From contig CM065691.1 of assembly GCA_017654935.2 (NCBI GenBank), forward strand, positions 29,693,516-29,757,515: a stretch of DNA of 64,000 nucleotides, read 5' to 3'. Shown here piece by piece: positions 22,400 through 35,424 of this stretch. Both the position numbers and the translations under genes were made by a program. The stretch is from Phymorhynchus buccinoides (taxonomy: Eukaryota; Mollusca; Gastropoda; Neogastropoda; Raphitomidae). Positions within the stretch are counted from its first letter, which is position 1, and every line of letters begins with the position of its first letter. Under the pieces are notes generated by a model that saw only the letters and a list, made by a program, of their open reading frames with translations, searched no databases and was not told the DNA's origin.

Positions 22400-23169
22400 T
22401 TAGGTCGTGGAGAGCGGACCAACCTATGGCACAGGCATCATATACTGTCGATCCCATCATCGTTTTCAATTTTCTGTCCCTGGTCGGAGGGCGCCGAGAC
22501 ATTTTAAAATTACCCGACCCCTGTTGGCTGACACTAGACTCTATAGGAGCATGTTGGGGGGTTTTGTGTGTGTGGTTTTTTATTTATTGTTGTAACATAA
22601 ACAAATAATACTTGACTGGTACATCACGGAAGCTTTGAACTTAGGTAAGACAGTGAGAACACTTGAATAATCTACCCGAAAGCTTCCTTACATGCGATCG
22701 AAGACTTTCGGTGGGGATTGGGTGAAGGGGGGATGGGGGGGGGGTCAGTTCAGTTTAGTGTTTTTATTTAACGTCTGTTCCCATTGATGATATTAGACGA
22801 GTGAAGGGTGGGGGTGGTGTTGGAGATTGCGAATGTTCTTGACTTATTCCAAAGTAGACAAAAGAGTGTAGTCCTCAAGGCCTCAACTGTACTCTTTTTA
22901 TTGTTATTTTTCAGTATTTTTCGACTACAAGGAGGCAATCATCAAGAGACGAACAAAGGCCTATTGTTTTGCAAAGTGACGAAGATCACTACTGGCAATG
23001 AAATTACTTTGACTATAGTCTCTGAAATCATGTTTTGTCTTACGTTCTAGGAGCATTTGAGAACTAATGATAACAGTTGACCAGATTCGGTTATTAGACC
23101 GCTTATTCGGTAATTAGATACAGATGGGCACCTGCTGAATTTTCCGGTCCTGTGTTACATAACACATCT
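22400..23169. other. Intergenic, no feature recognised
   Basis: It may include a 3' untranslated region of the broken block above. A G-rich run lies at 22728-22745. No ORF with coding signature. Confidence 0.4.
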
Positions 23170-23310
23170 GTCTTGTTTAAAATTCGGACTTTCCCTGGTG
23201 TTACTCTGCCAGTGCTTGCCTCCATGATCGTTCCCACCTTCTTTATATCTACTAATACCCACATGGTGGGTGTCTGTTTCCAAACCAGAGGACGTTTAAG
23301 CAGAATTTAA
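23170..23310 (+). mobile_element. Dispersed repeat, copy 1
   Basis: It shares CTTTATATCTA, TGTCTGTT, GAGGACGTT and AAGCAG, in the same order and spacing, with 41135-41240. The second copy continues into an ATGAT-type terminal repeat, as expected of a retroelement 3' end. Confidence 0.5.
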
Positions 23311-23889
23311 TTCATACAGCCTGCCACAAAATGTCCAATGCCGTTTCGTTTATTATGTCTTATCATTTATCTTGTATGCGTGCTGATCCGATCACGCCCA
23401 TAAGGTTTTTTCTGCCTCATGGTTTAATGTTTGTTGTCCGGCAAGTTAATATTATTCCTAGCAAGCGTCGTGGGCTATGCACAGCGCTTTTGCTGGCCTG
23501 CAGACATGATAGTTCTTACATACATAGTTAAGAGCATAATCATTGTTCACATCAAAAACACACTCTATAGTTCATTTTCCTATGGACCCATGTCGTACCA
23601 CGAACAGTGTGGTTTTCATACTGAAGCCACACACCCCGCTGTCAAAACGCCTAAGAGTTCGTTCTGAGCTCCCAGGAGATCCACAACCATTTTTCAAATG
23701 TAACAAAATTATTTTTTAACACAGTACGTTAGGTGCTTGGATAGCATGATCCTACTTTGGTGTTGTTAATCGAAATTACTGTTTGTTGGATTTTTGTAGG
23801 CCCTAACATTCATGGTTTTATCTCATGCGGTGATTTTTAATTCTGTAGGCCCTACTGCCCACGATTTCCGCTGCTACTTCTCTTCATGG

Positions 23890-24062
23890 TGTAACCAGTG
23901 ACCTCCCTTAAATGACCTCCCATTATAAACTCCCTTTCCACACAAGACCTACTTCTCTGAGACACACGGCCCTTCTGGTTTAGAGGTTATTATTAAAAGC
24001 CCTCCCTTATAAGACCTCATCAGGATGATTTTTGAGTCTTGTAAGGGAGGTTCCACTGTATT
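23890..24062. mobile_element. Repeat with GGTTCCACTGTA terminus
   Basis: GACCTCCCTTAAATGACCTC is followed by AAGACCTCATC and ends in GTAAGGGAGGTTCCACTGTA. A CCACTGTA end with partly inverted CCTCCCTTA motifs suggests a non-autonomous DNA transposon. No second terminus is certain. Confidence 0.4.
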
Positions 24063-24359
24063 GTTAATGTTTTTCTTGTTAACTGTTTTCCATTCAAACA
24101 TGTGTTCAATTTTATTTGTTCTAACCCTGATCGGTGTTCTATCGTCAAAATTATTCTCGGCTAAACTTTTTTAAGTTTCAATATTGTGACCTTTTTGCGT
24201 TTGTTGCCTTGATCACCAATTATTGAAGTCTTTTGATTTCGTTGTTTTATATTTATCACGCGCGTGATTATCGGTGATGTAAAGGATCAAGGCTTTCTTT
24301 AACTTTTCATTCACTGATGGTGAGAATCCTGTGTAATGCTTATACTTAAATTCTCTTGT

Positions 24360-24530
24360 ATGTGTGTGGTGTGTGTGTGTGTGCGTTGCGTGTGCTGTGC
24401 GTCGTGTGTGTTGCATGCGTGGTGCGTGTGCCGCGTAGCGGTGCGTGCGCGTGCTTGCGTGCGTGCGTTTGCGTGCGCGCAGCGCGCGCGCGTATGTGTG
24501 TGTGTGTGGTGTGGTGTGTGTGTTTGTTAT
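24360..24530 (+). repeat. (GT/GC)n alternating purine-pyrimidine tract
   Basis: About 170 bases of GT and GC alternation with few interruptions, the type of sequence that can adopt Z-DNA. Its ORFs are low-complexity artefacts. Confidence 0.85.
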
Positions 24531-24539
24531 CGACGCTCT

Positions 24540-25069
24540 CTCTGCTTCAAATCAAATATCAAAACCCACCTGTTTTCTCCATCCTTGAATCTCCATTCTC
24601 TCTTTCCCCCCTCCTCATTCCTTAAGTCTATTTCCTCAAACGTGGTGTAGTGTGCATATCTTCTTTGTTCGCCTTGGATGCGTCCTTTCTTTGTCAATGC
24701 GTTAGCATGTCTAACGTGTGTGCGCCTTTCGTTTGATTCCTATCTAGGTTTAGTAGCGCCTTATAAATTATGTTGTTTATTGTGAGGGGGAAAGCCCTGA
24801 ATGGCTTGGGTTCATATGCTATTCAATTTCTTTCTTTGTTGTTGTTGGTGTTTTTATCAATTTATTTCAAACGGTCGCGACTCCAATTCCTTATAAATTT
24901 ATATGTTTTACTCTAAAAGTTTGTATGTGATTGAATTGTTATTCTTAGGTTCGCCGTCTTTGTATAAAACAAACATTCATGTTTCAGTAAATACTGTGTA
25001 AGTAGTATTTTTGCTCAAACTTTAAAATGAAAAAATAATATGCATCTTCTCTCTCTCTCTCTCTCTCTC

Positions 25070-25103
<34 letters not shown>

Positions 25104-25563
25104 TCTCATCTCTCTCTCTCTTCTCTCTCCCTCTCTCTCCTGTCTCCTCTCTTTTTCTCTCTCTGTCCTTTCTCTCTCTCTCTCCTCCTCGTCGTGTCTC
25201 TCTCTCTCTCTCCTCTCTCTCTCTCTATTACATTTTTTTTAAACAAAATGTATGCTTTGTGTATAAATGTGCTTTTAAATGTGATACTTTTGCACATTTC
25301 AATGGCTGTTTCCACAGAGTTATAGACTATTAAAAGAATTGATTTTGAAACTTTTTGCCTGTACGGTCTGGCAAATGAATGTTAGTGTCTCCTCTCTCCT
25401 CTCTCTCTCAATCTTCTTCCTCTCTCTGATCTCTCTGCCTCTCTCTCTCTCCTTCTCTCTCGTCTACTCGTCCTCTCCTCTCTCTCTTCTCCTCTCTCTC
25501 TCTCTCTCTCTCTCGCTCTCTCTCTCTCTCTTCCTCTCGCCTCTCTCTCTCTCATCCCATAAC
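24540..25563 (+). repeat. Copy A of a ~1 kb tandem duplication
   Basis: Ordered landmarks are CCCACCTGTTTTC, TTAGCATGTCTAAC, TGTTTATTGTGAGGGGGAAA, AATTCCTTATA, GTAAGTAGTA, TGTATAAATGTGC and GGTCTGGCA, then a CT array. They recur in 25564-26430. It contains CT tracts at 25046-25228 and 25388-25552. Confidence 0.85.
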
Positions 25564-26351
25564 CCCTCTGTTTTAAACATTTCTTTATTCAATTAAAAAA
25601 ACCCCTCACCCACCTGTTTTCCTCCCATCATTGAACTCTCATCCGCCTTTACCCCCCTCGCTTTTTTCCCCCCCCCTTTGCCTTCAGGGCTATTTCTCAA
25701 CGTGTGTGTGTGCAGTATCTTCGTGTGCGCCTTTAGAATAGCGTCTTGTTTTCAATCGTTAGCAATGTCTAACGGGAGTGCAGCGCTTCGATTTGATTTC
25801 TATCAGGTTAGCGCGTATACTTACTGTGATATATTGTTTATTGTGAGGGGGAAAAGCTGAGGGATTTGGGTTTTCATACTATTCAGTTCCTGCTTTGTTT
25901 TGTTAATGTTAGTTGTGTTTTTTTATCCAATTATTCAAACGATGTCGCGACTGTCCAATTCCTTATACATTGTATATTTTTACTCTAAAAGGTTTGGTAT
26001 TGTTGAAATTGTTAGTCATTATGTTTTCCCGGCCTTTGTGATAAAACAAACATTTTCATGTTCAGTAATACCTGTGTAAGTAGTATCTTGCGCAAACTTT
26101 TTAAAATGAAAAATAATAGGCCTGAACATATTTTAAATTTTTATACAAAATATATGCTTTTGTGTATAAATTGTGCTTTTAACTGTTAGATACTTTTGCA
26201 CCAATTTCAAAATGGCATGTTCCAACAGAGTTGATAGACTATTACAAAAGATGATTTTTGAACAGGGTTTTCCTGTAGCGGTCTGGCATGAATGTTGTTT
26301 TTTTTTAGTCTCTCTCTTCTCTCTCTCTCTCTATCGTCGCTCCCTCTCTCT

Positions 26352-26421
<70 letters not shown>

Positions 26422-26430
26422 AGACCCCTC
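25564..26430 (+). repeat. Copy B of the ~1 kb tandem duplication
   Basis: Same order as copy A with many one-base indels, ending in a CT tract (26318-26420). A third unit appears to begin at 26431 (GTTTAAAC...TTCATTAAAAAA) but is lost in CT and C runs. This copy has no CT tract in the middle, where copy A has one at 25046-25228. Confidence 0.85.
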
Positions 26431-26494
26431 TGGGTTTAAACTTTCTTTTTTTCATTAAAAAAAACCTCCCCCCCCTTCTCTCCATCTCTCGTCT

Positions 26495-26561
26495 CCCCCC
26501 CCTCCCTCTCTCTCTCTCTCGTCTCTCTCTATCTCTCTCTCTCTCTCTCTCGCTCTCCCCC

Positions 26562-26592
<31 letters not shown>

Positions 26593-26618
26593 ATCAGCTC
26601 TCTCGTCATCTCTCTCTC

Positions 26619-26672
<54 letters not shown>

Positions 26673-26690
26673 CCTTTCTCTGCCTCGACA
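26495..26690 (+). repeat. (CT)n tract
   Basis: CT repeat with C runs and CG interruptions. Open frames on both strands are artefacts. Confidence 0.95.
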
Positions 26691-27117
26691 ACATACGAAT
26701 ATAATTAATTGACAAAATCCCTCCGCGGATTATGGGATTCAGCTTTTTCAGCGAGTAAGCCCCCCCCTACCCAGCCTTTGTTATCATCGCAGCGACAATA
26801 ATGTGAAGAAAATTGTTGTTTTTCTTCACACAATAAGTGAATTCGAACACGCAACATCGGTCAGCATGGTCCTACGTGGTTCACTCGACTATTGACCACC
26901 CGCGTCAAACCACATAATGTAAGTCTTTTTGATTTGCTATGTGAATAGCGAAAGCACGTTTGATTTTCTCAAAAATTAATATGCCGTCCTTTATCACACC
27001 TTATCGTTCTATTGACATTAAAGTTAGATCAGATTTCATCATTAAAGGGTTGCATTGGGTGGAAAAAGGCGTATCTCTTAGGTACAAGTAAAAATGTACA
27101 CACTCATTTACGCATGC

Positions 27118-27274
27118 TTCTCTCTCTTCTCTCTCTCTCTCAGTCTCTTCTCTCTCCTCTCGCTCTCTCTCTCTCTCTCCTCCCCCCCCCTTTGTCTCGT
27201 CTCTCCTCTCTCCTCTCTCCGTCCTTCTCTCTCTCTCTCTCCCTGTCCTCTCTCTTTTTCTCTCTCTGGCTCTG

Positions 27275-27310
<36 letters not shown>

Positions 27311-27760
27311 ATTACACACACATCTCTCTCTCTCGTCTCTCTCTCTCGTGTCCTCGGTCTCTCTCTCTTCTCTCTCGCGTCTGCTTCTGTGTCTCTGTCC
27401 TCTCTCTTAAACACACTTTCTCTCTTCTGTCTCTCTCTCTCCTCTGTCCTCTGGTCTCTCTCACTCTCTGTCCTATATCCTCTCGTCCGTGTTCCTCCCT
27501 CCCTCTCTCTCTCTCTCGTCTCTCTCTCCTCCATCTCCTCCTCTCTCTCTCTCACACACACACCACAACACACACACACACACAGGCACACACACACACA
27601 GCACACATTCTCTCTATCTCTCCTCTAACCACATATACTGCCACACACACCACACCACAGCACCCACACACGACAACCCACACATACTCAACACGCCACA
27701 CTCGCGCGCGCACTAACGCGCGCTCACACAACACTTGCGCGTGCACATTGTGTCAAACGA
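27118..27760 (+). repeat. (CT)n and (CA)n compound tract
   Basis: CT repeats to about 27545 are interrupted by a CA block at 27290-27312. CA, CACA and GC-alternating sequence follows to about 27750. Long ORFs on both strands in this interval are simple-sequence artefacts. Confidence 0.93.
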
Positions 27761-27844
27761 ATGCTCCAAAAATAGACATACACGAATAGGTATAGATCAA
27801 TGGCTGGTTTTTGATATGCTACTTGTACAGTCTCCTCTTTTCCT

Positions 27845-28780
27845 GCTATGTTACGTTTGACACATGCCCCTTTCTCTTCTAATTTTTACGTTGGGCACTG
27901 CACCTTTCTCATGCTATGTTACGTTCGACACGCAACCTTTATCTGCTATGTTACGTGGACACTGCACCTTTCTCAACGTATGTTACCGTTTGACCTGCAC
28001 CTTTTATCATGCTATGTTACGTTTTTTTTTGGACACTGCACCTTTCTCATGCGATGTTACGTTGGACACTGCCCTTTCTCATGCTAATATTCGTTTGGCA
28101 CTGGCACTCCTCTCATGCTATGTTACGTTGGACCTGTACCTTTAGCATGCTATGTTACGTTTGGACACTGCCCCTTTCTCATGCTATGTTAGTTGGACAC
28201 TGCACCTTTGATCATCGCTTATGTTTACTGGTTTTTGGCACTGCCCCTTTCTAATCTATGGTTATGTTGGACAGCTTGCAACCTTTATCATGCTAGGTTA
28301 CGTTGACCACTCTGCCCCTTTCTCATGCTATTGCTACGTTGACACTGCCCCTTTCCGATGCTGTGTTACGTTGGACACTGCACCTTCTGATTCTGTGTTA
28401 TGTTGAACCTCCCTGCACCAAGCTTTCTCATGCTATGTAAACGTTGGACACTGCACCTTTAAGAATGTTATATTAAGTTGGACACTGCCCCTTTCTCATG
28501 CGATGTTACGTTGGATACACTGCCCCTTTTCTCATGCGATATTACGTTGGACACTGCCCCTTTCTCGTGCTATATTACGTTTGGGCCGACTGCCCATTTC
28601 TAGTGTTATGTTGCCTGTTTGAACAATGTTCCTTTCTAATGGCTTTGTTAAACGAACGTATTCCTTTCTACTGCAATGTTTACGTTTTGCACAAGCGGTA
28701 ACCCCTTTCTAGTTCCTGATGCCATGTTAAGTTTATATTTGGACACGGCCCCGATTTAGCATTAGATGTTACGCTATGTG
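27845..28780 (+). repeat. Degenerate ~33-base minisatellite
   Basis: About 25 imperfect units of GTTACGTTGGACACTGCACC followed by TTTCTCATGCTAT. Unit length varies from about 29 to 42 through one- and two-base indels. Decay increases toward the right end. Confidence 0.92.
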
Positions 28781-28784
28781 TTTA

Positions 28785-30450
28785 ACATAACGGTGTTTAG
28801 TATTAGGTGATATAATATTTATGTGTAATGAGCATTCTTCTTCATTTTTTGATACGTGGGTCCAGATGTAACGTGGTGACAGCCCTGACATGGCCTTAGT
28901 TGTCGACGGGGCTATAATTTTAATCTTAATCTTAATCTTCTTATTTTCTTTAAGACACGAGCAGATTATTTTGATGAGGCTTTCGTCAAAACCACATGCC
29001 CTTTTATCATGCCCCCCCCCCCCCCCCCCCCCCCTCCCTTGTTCAATTACCGTTGATAGGAAATTGTAGCCAACACGTTTGCGACATATACGTCAAGTTA
29101 ATCGTAGACGCATGGGATCATGGGTCCACGAAGCAAAGATGACAGGGAGAAATGGTTACGGACCAACCACAAACCAACCAACCAACACTCAACATTACAT
29201 ATCTACTTCAGAGAATCTATCCTAGAGCGTAATTTTCTGCAAAACTTAGGTTCTTGTACGCCATGTCTGGCGCCAGTTGTAAAGAAGGCGTGGGTTGCGG
29301 CAGTCAGAATCCGCTGGCGCCATTTTGTCTTTTTTGTCCCCTGATAGTATCGAGTGAAATGTTGAATAGCCACCATGCTCCCTCTCCGTCTTCCCCTTCC
29401 CTTTCCTTATGTCACACGTACGTATTTGCAAAGAGAATTATTTTGTATTTGTCGTAACTACTTCCAATGAGAGTTGACTTTTTTTGTTTTAACTGCTAAA
29501 CCCGAAGGCAGATTTATACGTCTGATTGCCGCTCAGCCGTTTCGCTACCATGGCTGCAACGAAAGCTTATCGTGACGAAAAAAAAACAGTTTGACATGAA
29601 TGAACCATCTGGGTACTCTCCCAAATACACCACCCACCCGCCCCACTCCCATTCCCTCTCCTGTCGCGCCCCAATTTCCCCTTGGCTTAAAGGTCTTTGG
29701 CGCAAGAGCGTAGCCAATGACAAGTCCCACCATTGTTGACTTAGTGGCTACTTTTCTACTCCTAACTACCAAGTGTTTTCTTTTCTTCTTAAAAACACAA
29801 ACGAGCAAGTATGAACAAGAAAGCACTTGCACATAGCCTTGCAGAAACCGAAAGTGTTTGGCACCAAGAAAATAAGCATAATTTAATTCCTTACCTAAGG
29901 TCATATTTATCGCCCCTTGAACTCAATCATGTTTCATAGAGTAATTGTTGTTATGCAACCAAAATCTTACATCAGACAAGTTTATTACGTTCTTGTGATT
30001 TTTATTCAATTGTTATATATTGAAATTGGCATCTGCTGTTTTGGCACTTTAAAATCAATGAGTTCCCAATCTCACTCTAGAAGTATGTTGTGGTCTTTGA
30101 CTTTGTGGATCAAAAAAGGTTTTGTGTGGATGCAAGAAGACACAAAATAGCAAGGTGCTCCTACGAGTCTGTCGTATTGACTGCACGATTCAGTCGCTTT
30201 TGAGATGAGCTTGGTTTTTGTTGAGCCAAAAATCAAAGTGCACAATTTGGAGGTCACTTTACATTTGAGATAGGAACACAGACTGATGTTCCATGGTTGC
30301 TGTAAGAAGTACAGAGCGAGGAGAAAAAAACACAAATGTCAAACCAAAAGGGTATAAAAATAGAAGGCAGAATTAAATATTGAACAAATTTTAAAATTGT
30401 AAATTCATAAGACTTCCAACCGACAAACAAGTCGGCATTGACTATTCTCG
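28785..30450. other. Intergenic, mostly featureless
   Basis: A poly-C run of about 22 bases at 29012-29034 and a short TCTTAA repeat near 28920 are the only structures. Small ORFs overlap on both strands without coding bias. Confidence 0.5.
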
Positions 30451-30525
30451 CAGAGAGAGCGAGAAGAGAGAGAGAGAGAGAGAGAGAGCGAGAGTAGATA
30501 GCGAGAGAGTAGAGAGAGAGAGACT
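30451..30525 (+). repeat. (GA)n tract
   Basis: GA repeat with GC and TA interruptions. Confidence 0.93.
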
Positions 30526-30819
30526 ATTCTAAAAATTGATAGGCCTTCATTTATTTTTAAAAGAAACTTTACAAGTACAAGCACCATCAACTTCTTAAGT
30601 GGCCAAGACACTACATTTTCTCAAAGATCAGGTAGTCTTACCGATAACCTTTCTGGTACAGGAACCCCCCCCCCCCCCCCCCCGCCTCCAGCCACTTTGG
30701 TCTCCCCGGATAATTAACCGAATGCGGCTCAGACTTGAAAACCACAGACATTCTGGAACCAATACTACAATCCCACCGTCTGTAGCTGCAGGTCGTTTGG
30801 AGATCTTCACGCTGATCTT

Positions 30820-32562
30820 CTGCAGAAAAGAAGAAAAAAACTAAGAACGAAAGAAAGAAAGAAAGAAAAAGAAAAAAAAAAGGTAAAGAACGCTTGAAGG
30901 AGAGATAATGGAAAAATGAAGAAAAGAGTAGAACGCTGAAGTAGAAGAAGGGAAAGAAGAAAGAAAAAATATGTAAGAATCCTTTTGAGGAGAAGATGGA
31001 AAAGAATAAAAGATTAAGACCGCTGTGAAGAGAAGCAATGGAAAAGAAAGAAATAAAAAAAAATAAGACGCTTGAAGAATAAGAATGGAAAAGAAAGAAG
31101 AAAGAAAGACTAGGAAGAACGGAAAGACAGAAAAAGAATAAGAAGAAGAACAGGAAATAAGGAAAGAGGAAGAGAAAGAAGGAAAGGATAGAAAGAAAGA
31201 TGAAAGAAGAATAGAGAGACTAAACGAAGGAAAAGAAGAAAAAGGAAGAAATGGAAAAGAAAGAATGAGAAAGTCAGAAAAGGAAGGGAAGAGAAAAAAG
31301 GAGAAACGCTTTCGAAGAGCGACCAGTAAGGCAAAAAAAAAGAAGGAAACAGAAGAACAGAAGAAAAAGAGAAAGAAAGGAAAGGCGCTCTTAGGGGATA
31401 AACAGACAAATAAAAAACAAGAAGCGAAAACGTACAAAACAAATAATCAACCCCTAGCCCCTCTAGAGCCTGGAACAGAGAACCCAACAGCACAGAAAGA
31501 GCGAGACCAACATGGGAACAACGCTCGAAGACCAACAACAACACGACCAAGCAACAGCGGATAAGTAATCCCGCTTTTGTAGCCACCAGCATTGAAACAA
31601 CTAGAACAAAGAACAACGACAAGAAATTGCGTAGAACGATTTTAGGAGAAGCATGGAAAACAAACTTCTTCTCTTCTTCTTTGAGTGGTCGAAAGTCAGA
31701 CAGTTTCCTCATCAAGCATGCTTTGCCGCGTTCATGAAGGCCACAACGCTCGAAGAAGACAGGCCACCAGCAGAGTGCCGACTGCGGCTGAGGGAACAAA
31801 TGGAATCTTTTTGCGGAAACACGTACAAGCCGTTCTCAAAAAAGAAAAAAAAAAAAAGGCAGGAGCAACTCGCAACAACATGGGAGGAACAACGAGAACA
31901 AGGGAGGCAATAGGAGAACACAGGAACGAGAAATTGGATTCGGCGGTATAAGTGACATAGGTGCTTCTTCTGGGGTATGGTCGGTGCAGACAACTAAGGC
32001 GGAAGATCAAGCTGCCGTAGGAGCCCAACTACACAGGGAGATCAAGACGGACTTCGGGGGGAAAGAATCTAATTGACAGTAAGCAAAGGGAGGGGAAAAG
32101 AAAGAGGAAAAAGCAGAGACCAGTCAGATAGACAGATCCCAGAAGTCAAGACGCAGAGTTCCCAGATAGCAGAAGAGTCAGCAAAGAGAGTGACAGAATT
32201 AGAGGAAAATTACAAGCACAGAACTTCCAGAAGGTGACGGGAACTATTTTCTTTACGAAAGACCCACCGGCATCCCCACAGGGGGGGAAATAGAAATGGA
32301 CAAATGAACATGGAAGAAAAATGAAAAATAAATCATATAGTGACAGAAAAAAAGTTCAAAAGAGAAAAAAAGCACAAACAGAAAGAAGAGAAATAATAAA
32401 AGGGAAAGATTAGATGAGAAAGAGAATAAGTATTCTTTCTTTTCCACACCAAACACAACGGATTAAATTAAATGGCCAGAGAGAGAGCGAGAGAGAGAGA
32501 CCGAGAAGAGAGAGAGAGAGAGAAAGAGAGCAGAAAGATGGAGAGAGACCGAGAGAGAGAAG

Positions 32563-32596
<34 letters not shown>

Positions 32597-33310
32597 GAGC
32601 GATTCAGAGAAGAGCAGAGAGTCAGAGAGAGACCCAAGGAGAAAGATGAGTTGATCGAGAGGAGAGAGAGATCGAAGAGAGAGAGAAGGAGAAAACGTTT
32701 GTGTGTGTGTGTGCGTGTGCATGTGTGTTGTGTGTGTGGTGTTGTGTGTGCGCTTGTGTGTTCTGTCTGTCTGTCTGCCCTGTACATATGCGTTTTTGTT
32801 GTCGGACAGTGGAGGTAATCAGGCGTAATATCTTCATTGATCACTATGCCATGATGGACATATTCATTGAAAAGAAACAAGTTCCAGCTTGATGATTGAT
32901 CGCAATCACTTTCGCCATGCCTTCGATCTCTGCATTAATTAGCCTAGTAAGCCTAAAGAGGAGAGAGAGAGAGCCAGGAGAGAGAGAGGAGAGAGAGGAG
33001 AGGGGGAGAGAGGAGGATGAGAGAGAGAGAGGGGGGGGGGAGAGACGGAGAGAGAGAGAGAGCTGTAGAGATAGGACGAGAGGACGAGAGAGGAGGAAGG
33101 AAGTTGAGGGGGGGAGGGAGGAGGGAGAGAGAGAGAGAGAGACGAGAGAGGAGAGAGAGAGAGAGAGAAGGGTCTGGCAGAGCGGAAGATCAGACAGAGA
33201 ACGAGAAGGAGAGGAGAGAGCACGAGGGAGAGAGACAGGAGGATGAAGAGAGACGAGAAGAGGGAGAGAGAGAGAGACGAGGTGAGATGAGAGAAGAGAG
33301 GAGCCGATGC
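30820..33310 (+). repeat. Long purine-rich (GAAA, GGA, GA) domain
   Basis: Over roughly 2.5 kb the plus strand is dominated by A and G. GAAA/GGAA-rich sequence (30830-31420) and less pure sequence (31420-32460) lead to GA arrays (32470-32695 and 32950-33300), with a GT tract at 32700-32760. The many long ORFs (Lys/Glu/Arg-rich on one strand, Ser/Leu/Phe-rich on the other) follow from composition. No protein family is recognisable. Confidence 0.8.
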
Positions 33311-34299
33311 AAAATACGGCCACCTAAAGATTTAGATGTCAGTTTTACATGACTGAGCACATTGTAAGTTATTTTTGCCCTGGAGACCAAAAAAAAAAAA
33401 TAAACCAGAAGCTTCGAAAACAAAAACTAACCAAGGGGAAACGATGCAGAAGAAGATTTTAGATTTTGCAAAAAAAATATTAGAAGACGAATATGCAAAT
33501 CAAATAACGGTCCCCTATTGCCCCTCATACCCTATGCATTTGCTATAACATATCTATTCATTCTATAGAACATAACTATATATTGGGTTAATAGTCACCC
33601 GTTCCAATTCAGACTGGTCCACAGGCACAACCCGCGACACAGTTGTGCATTAGCTTCATTAATAATTTCCACTTCAATGATATTATGCTTCCTATAGACA
33701 AACAAACAATGAAAACAGTATAAACAACACCAACAACGATAAAAGAAACAATTAATAAGACAATAACGACGACGAATTAAGATAGCGCTTCATTACTCTG
33801 CTTAGCCGTCGTCCGTCACTATTATTGTCTGAGCATTTTTTTTTTTAAAGATAGGGCTTTATATAACTTTTCTTGTTGCCCTATCTAATGATCATTGTTG
33901 ATTTTCGTTTGTGACTTTCAGAAATAAAATGCTATTTAAGCCAATAACGACGACGACTATGATAATGGTTGATATTCTATAAATAGAATAAAAAAATTTA
34001 AAATCTTGAAGAAAAACAATTTGCACCTCTTGTCTTCAGCACGTATGTAATCAAATGTGTTGAAGTTAGGGGGAGGGGGTGGGGTGGGGCTGACATGTCG
34101 AGCAGGTCTTTTATCAGTCATTATTAGGCCAAGAAATGAAACAGTATACAAAGATGCGCAAGTTAAGACTTGGTGCCTCAATGGTCGTTCAGTTGGCTTC
34201 AAAATTAGACACCTGTGTTGTAAGCTGGGGAAATTAAACCTGACACAGTTTAATCGTGTTTCTCTTAGAACAGAAATTTTAGTTATTGTCTGTTTTGGG
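33311..34299. other. AT-rich intergenic, no feature recognised
   Basis: Low ORF content and no repeat terminus found. ACGACGAC-like trinucleotides at 33763 and 33943 are minor. Confidence 0.5.
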
Positions 34300-34396
34300 G
34301 TTGTTGTTGTTGTTTTGTTGTTGTTGTTGTTGTTTGTGTGTATGTTGTTGTTGTGTTTTTCAGATTTAACTTTGGCAGTTTTTTTTTTTTTTTTAA
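34300..34396 (+). repeat. (GTT)n and poly-T tract
   Basis: GTT repeats at 34300-34352 and a T run at 34379-34394. The ORFs on both strands owe their length to this tract. Confidence 0.85.
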
Positions 34397-35234
34397 TAAA
34401 ACAAAAATCATTTTCTTTACAGTTATTGTCATTTTCTCCGTAGATATCGAGAGCTGTTTCTTGTACATGCACTTAGAAACCCTTAAATCTGCGACGCGAG
34501 GACTTGTGACCTACAAGCTGTTGACCATACCCTGTGGTCTACACTTCATGCAATAGTTACCGAATAGCCACGCGAAAGATTAACGGATTATCGTTGGCAT
34601 TATGGCACACTGTTCCAGCCTATCCTAAGAGGATTAAGGAGCTGCCAGCCTAAGTCACGTGCAGATTAGCAGTTTATGTTTGTTAAAAGTCGATAAGTGG
34701 GTGGAGATGAAGAATCCCGGCCCGAAGAATCATAGAAGAATAAATCATAGGAATTAAAATTAAAAAGGATAAGACAGCGACCCCGTGGGCGGATACTGGG
34801 GGGTCTTTCGTATAAAGAAGAGTTAAAGATATATAAATAGTGCCCCCACCTTCTGGAAGTTTTGCTTTCTGTGTAAACTTCCTCTAATCTGACACTCTCT
34901 TTGACTCTGCCACCTGTTCCCTTTGCTTGTCTGGTCAATCTAGCCGTGACAAGCTCCTAGCTTTCTGTCATCTACTATCTTTCGGACTTTTGGCCCCATT
35001 CTCCCTGCCTTTTTTCAAAAAAAATCCTACAAAGTAATTTTTCTTCATTTGAGCTCCTCCGAATCTATGTGTTGATGGCGGATAAACGACAATGAATAAA
35101 ATGTGTCGAATGATGTCGGCTGTACGCAGCGGGGTCGGACCGGTTGAAAACCAGCAGAGTGAAAACCGGACAAAACCTGGAGAAACATAACTGTACCTTA
35201 CCCATTCTGATGGCCATAATGGCCTGGGAAACGC

Positions 35235-35288
35235 AGAAGAAAAAGAAGAAGAAGAAGAAGAAGAAGAAGAAGAAGAAGAAGAAGAAGG
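35235..35288 (+). repeat. (GAA)n microsatellite
   Basis: Eighteen or so near-perfect GAA/AGA units. Confidence 0.95.
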
Positions 35289-35424
35289 ATAAATGGGCTG
35301 GCCCACTTGTGCAACTGGAGTCGTACGTACAGCTATCCAACTGTGATAGTTTTTAGGCATAATTCTCATAAAATGTTGCTGTCTAAATGAACCTGTTGAA
35401 ATCCTTCCAGCTTCGTTCACGATG

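Noticed and set aside
27001..27789. ORFs of about 200-230 codons on both strands
   Set aside because: Both are products of CT/GA and CA/GT simple repeats.
30841..31799. Minus-strand ORFs of about 200-230 codons resembling membrane proteins
   Set aside because: Phe/Leu/Ser richness follows from the pyrimidine strand of a purine-rich domain. There is no conserved motif.
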